A DNA stretch of 5,225 nucleotides. It comes from DATHSY01 sp046729855 (lineage in GTDB: Bacteria; Actinomycetota; UBA4738; HRBIN12). Within the stretch, counting starts at the first letter, position 1, and each line of letters begins with the position of its first letter. The notes below the pieces were generated by a model. It searched no databases. It had not been told where the DNA came from and was given only the letters and a program-made list of their open reading frames with translations. Made by a program: the position numbers and the translations under genes. The stretch is from contig JBKPHM010000134.1 in the NCBI GenBank assembly GCA_046729855.1, forward strand, positions 1-5,225, given 5' to 3'. Shown piece after piece: positions 5,015 to 5,225 of the stretch.

Positions 5015-5225
5015 TCACGCGTCGCGCCTTCGGACGAGCCATGCGGCGACCAACACCGCGGCCATCGCCCAGGCGATTGCAACGGTGAGGCCCGCCAGCT
5101 GCCCGATCGGCACGCTGTCCGCGCGCTCGACCGTTCGCTGAACGGCGAGTCCGGCCATCATCGGGGAGACCCGCTGTACCCATCCGCGCGTGGGATTCGC
5201 CAGCATGAGCGACACGATGGTCGGC
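5015..5225 (-). CDS. ABC-2-type transporter permease, C-terminal end only
   Basis: The minus strand is open to the window edge and encodes about 70 residues ending at TGA (5017-5015). WVQRVSPMMAGLAVQRTV is followed by PIGQLAGLTVAIAWAMAAVLVAAWLVRRRDA. Actinobacterial ABC-2 permeases commonly end with an 'SP...GLA.Q.T' block, a 'PI.PWAGL' turn, one last hydrophobic helix (here about 20 residues of A, V, L, W) and an 'RLRDA'-like basic tail, so the match is good. It would be a membrane subunit paired with an ATPase encoded further upstream, outside the window. The transported substrate is unknown. The LLM gene follows on the same strand, possibly in the same transcript. Confidence 0.82.
   Translation of the reverse strand, partial: PTIVSLMLANPTRGWVQRVSPMMAGLAVQRTVERADSVPIGQLAGLTVAIAWAMAAVLVAAWLVRRRDA

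Overview
The window looks like a GC-rich actinobacterial chromosome, probably from an environmental lineage. The best evidence is the adjacent clpS and DUF2017 pair, a typical actinobacterial arrangement. An F420-type luciferase-like oxidoreductase, GTG/TTG starts and near-exclusive TGA stops agree with this. The exact class cannot be fixed from 5 kb.

Layout. 1-250 (+) is the 3' end of a dihydrofolate reductase/RibD C-terminal-type protein. Just downstream, a good ribosome binding site and ATG lead into about 40 bases resembling the start of a DUF899 gene, already out of frame. 439-918 (-) is an intact DinB-family protein. 919-1286 has no recognisable gene. 1287-2081 (+) is clpS followed without a gap by DUF2017, then a strong hairpin. 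2217-2991 (+) is a broken gene for a Usp-like domain joined to a cyclic-nucleotide-binding domain, with one clear frameshift, one in-frame TAG and two further suspected shifts. Facing it, 3043-3277 (-) is a second small broken gene. 3370-3903 (-) holds an antibiotic-biosynthesis-monooxygenase-like (ABM) small protein and, upstream of it, a 50-residue DUF1059 protein. 4150-4956 (-) is a luciferase-like flavin/F420 oxidoreductase. 5015-5225 (-) is the C-terminal end of an ABC-2-type permease.

How the genes relate. ClpS delivers N-degron substrates to the Clp protease, and DUF2017 is its usual but uncharacterised partner. The remaining intact genes are small accessory enzymes (DinB, ABM, DUF1059, LLM) that do not form one pathway. 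The most unusual aspect is decay: three gene remnants lie among intact neighbours. Either this is a degrading stress/signalling patch or the assembly carries local indel errors. I found no CRISPR array, transposase, tRNA, rRNA or clearly new system.
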